Shown: one piece after another, positions 62,971 through 64,000 of the stretch
Numbering within the stretch: position 1 is the first letter of the stretch
Layout of the letters: every line of letters begins with the position of its first letter
Program-made: the position numbers and the translations under genes
The notes under the pieces: model-generated
Database searches by the model: none
Told to the model about the DNA's origin: nothing
Seen by the model: only the letters and a program-made list of their open reading frames with translations
DNA from: Thunnus maccoyii
Lineage: Eukaryota; Chordata; Actinopteri; Scombriformes; Scombridae
DNA length: 64,000 bases
Assembly: GCF_910596095.1 (NCBI RefSeq)
Contig: NC_056547.1
Location: forward strand, 30,693,647-30,757,646
Direction: 5' to 3'

Positions 62971-64000
62971 CATTTGTGAACAAGGCACAAAATGATATAT
63001 TGGCCATGGTCCCAGGCTGGATCAGAGTCTGTCTGAGCCTGCCAAGCGTATAAACAAACATATTAAACCACCAAGGAATGATATATAGGCCTCTTTGTCA
63101 TCCCAAGTCAGTGTGCCTCAGTTTCTCAGTTGAGCTGTAAGCTTTGGACCCCTAGACATGCTTGCATGTCCAGTTATTAATTGATGTTTAACTGCTAAAT
63201 GTCACACTTTTATTACCAGTTGTAAATGAGGTGTTGCAGTGACAAAGTGTTTTGTGTAAGCATTGTGCATAGACATCTCCATATCTGTCCGAAACCTTAC
63301 AGCGTGCAGAAAGGCCTGTGTCAGTGCCAGGTTTACTCAGCTTGGCGGTGGGATGCTACATTCCTCTCATTAGTCACTTATTGTGTCCAGCACAAAGAGG
63401 CAGCCCTCACCCACTCCTCCTTATTTGTTCTGCTCCAGCACTGCTTTCTAAACACTGTCTCTTTCTCTCTCTTTTCCTCCCCTCCATTTATCTTTTCACC
63501 CATTCATCTACCTTGTTTGTCTCCTTTGGTCCCCTTTGATTAATTCTGTGTACTCTGTTTCTTCTTTTTACTGTCATCATCATCTGGTAATACATCAATA
63601 GTTCCCTTAATAGATCTCAGCTGGGCTTCCATTGACTACCCTCTGACTGGCACTGTTGCCTTTTCCTTTAAAGGAATGGCTGTGGTGTCTTTGCTTGATA
63701 GATAGCCTGTTTCTGTAGAAGAATGGGAGTGTGCTGTTGTTAGAATGATTATTTGACTCATATATGGAGAGAACAACAGGCTCCCTCAGCCCTTTTTAAA
63801 ACTTAGTCGTTATACCCAGCAGAGGGGAACATGATGGCTCTGGCTTATCTGCTTGCCTTTTTTACAATCCATTAAACTATCTGCCACAAAACTGTACATG
63901 TGAGATTGCCTTTTGTCATACCACTATCACACACATGAATTTGCATTAGCCAAACCATAATAATAAGCTAAGGCTGCACCTTCTATTTCAAAGTCCTGAT
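62971..64000. other. End of window, intron of atat1 or beyond; nothing coding recognised
   Basis: A tRNA-like 'ccttggtggtttaatatg' (minus strand, about 63,075) with 'ctgatccagcctgggacc' resembles the SINE head at 56.8 kb. The pyrimidine-rich frames at 63226-63543 have no similarity. Confidence 0.4.

Overview
This window is nuclear DNA of a bony fish, most likely a spiny-rayed (percomorph) teleost. Two vertebrate genes with canonical GT-AG exons can be recognised. The rest is filled with transposon families common in teleosts: L2 and other LINEs, a tRNA-derived SINE, Tc1-like elements, PIF/Harbinger, hAT- and piggyBac-style MITEs, and an endogenous retrovirus. There is no sign of bacterial operons, CRISPR arrays, plasmids or phage.

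Layout. From 1 to 10.4 kb there is no recognisable host gene, only two MITEs, a weak LINE remnant and the 3' end of an LTR retroelement (about 4.94-6.49 kb, with a 1.0 kb LTR). From 11.3 to 13.0 kb on the minus strand lies a complete four-exon tumour necrosis factor gene (245 codons). It has a promoter-proximal NF-kB consensus, a TATA-like box and, past a SINE, an AU-rich cluster that looks like a cytokine 3'UTR instability region. From 16 to 28.2 kb is a transposon zone: a decayed L2 copy, Tc1 remnants, and a three-layer nest (an L2 interrupted by a Harbinger element that is itself interrupted by another L2). From 29.06 to 32.20 kb is a 3.1 kb element bounded by long inverted repeats built of internal subrepeats. 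From 32.7 to 40.1 kb is a degraded retrovirus-like provirus with a tRNA-Lys primer site, gag, protease, RT and RNase H pieces, a gamma-type env and a 3' LTR, but no recognisable integrase. From 41.7 kb to the window end on the plus strand lies atat1 (alpha-tubulin acetyltransferase). Nine coding exons are seen up to 60,580, and the gene runs out of the window; its introns are full of MITEs and LINE pieces.

How it fits together. tnf and atat1 are transcribed divergently, about 29 kb apart. In mammals both map to the MHC, so the pair looks like a fragment of conserved MHC-linked synteny with transposons between the genes. tnf encodes a type II membrane cytokine; atat1 encodes the enzyme acetylating Lys40 of alpha-tubulin. 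No functional link between them is implied.

Most notable observation. The provirus encodes, in the same reading frame as its retroviral protease and upstream of RT, a roughly 190-residue extra region. It carries two H-x-(T/S)-x motifs and strand patterns resembling the CNPase/2H phosphoesterase fold. If real, this is a retrovirus-borne cyclic-phosphodiesterase or 2',5'-phosphodiesterase-like domain, possibly captured from a fish CNPase/RICH-type gene. This is an inference from motifs only.
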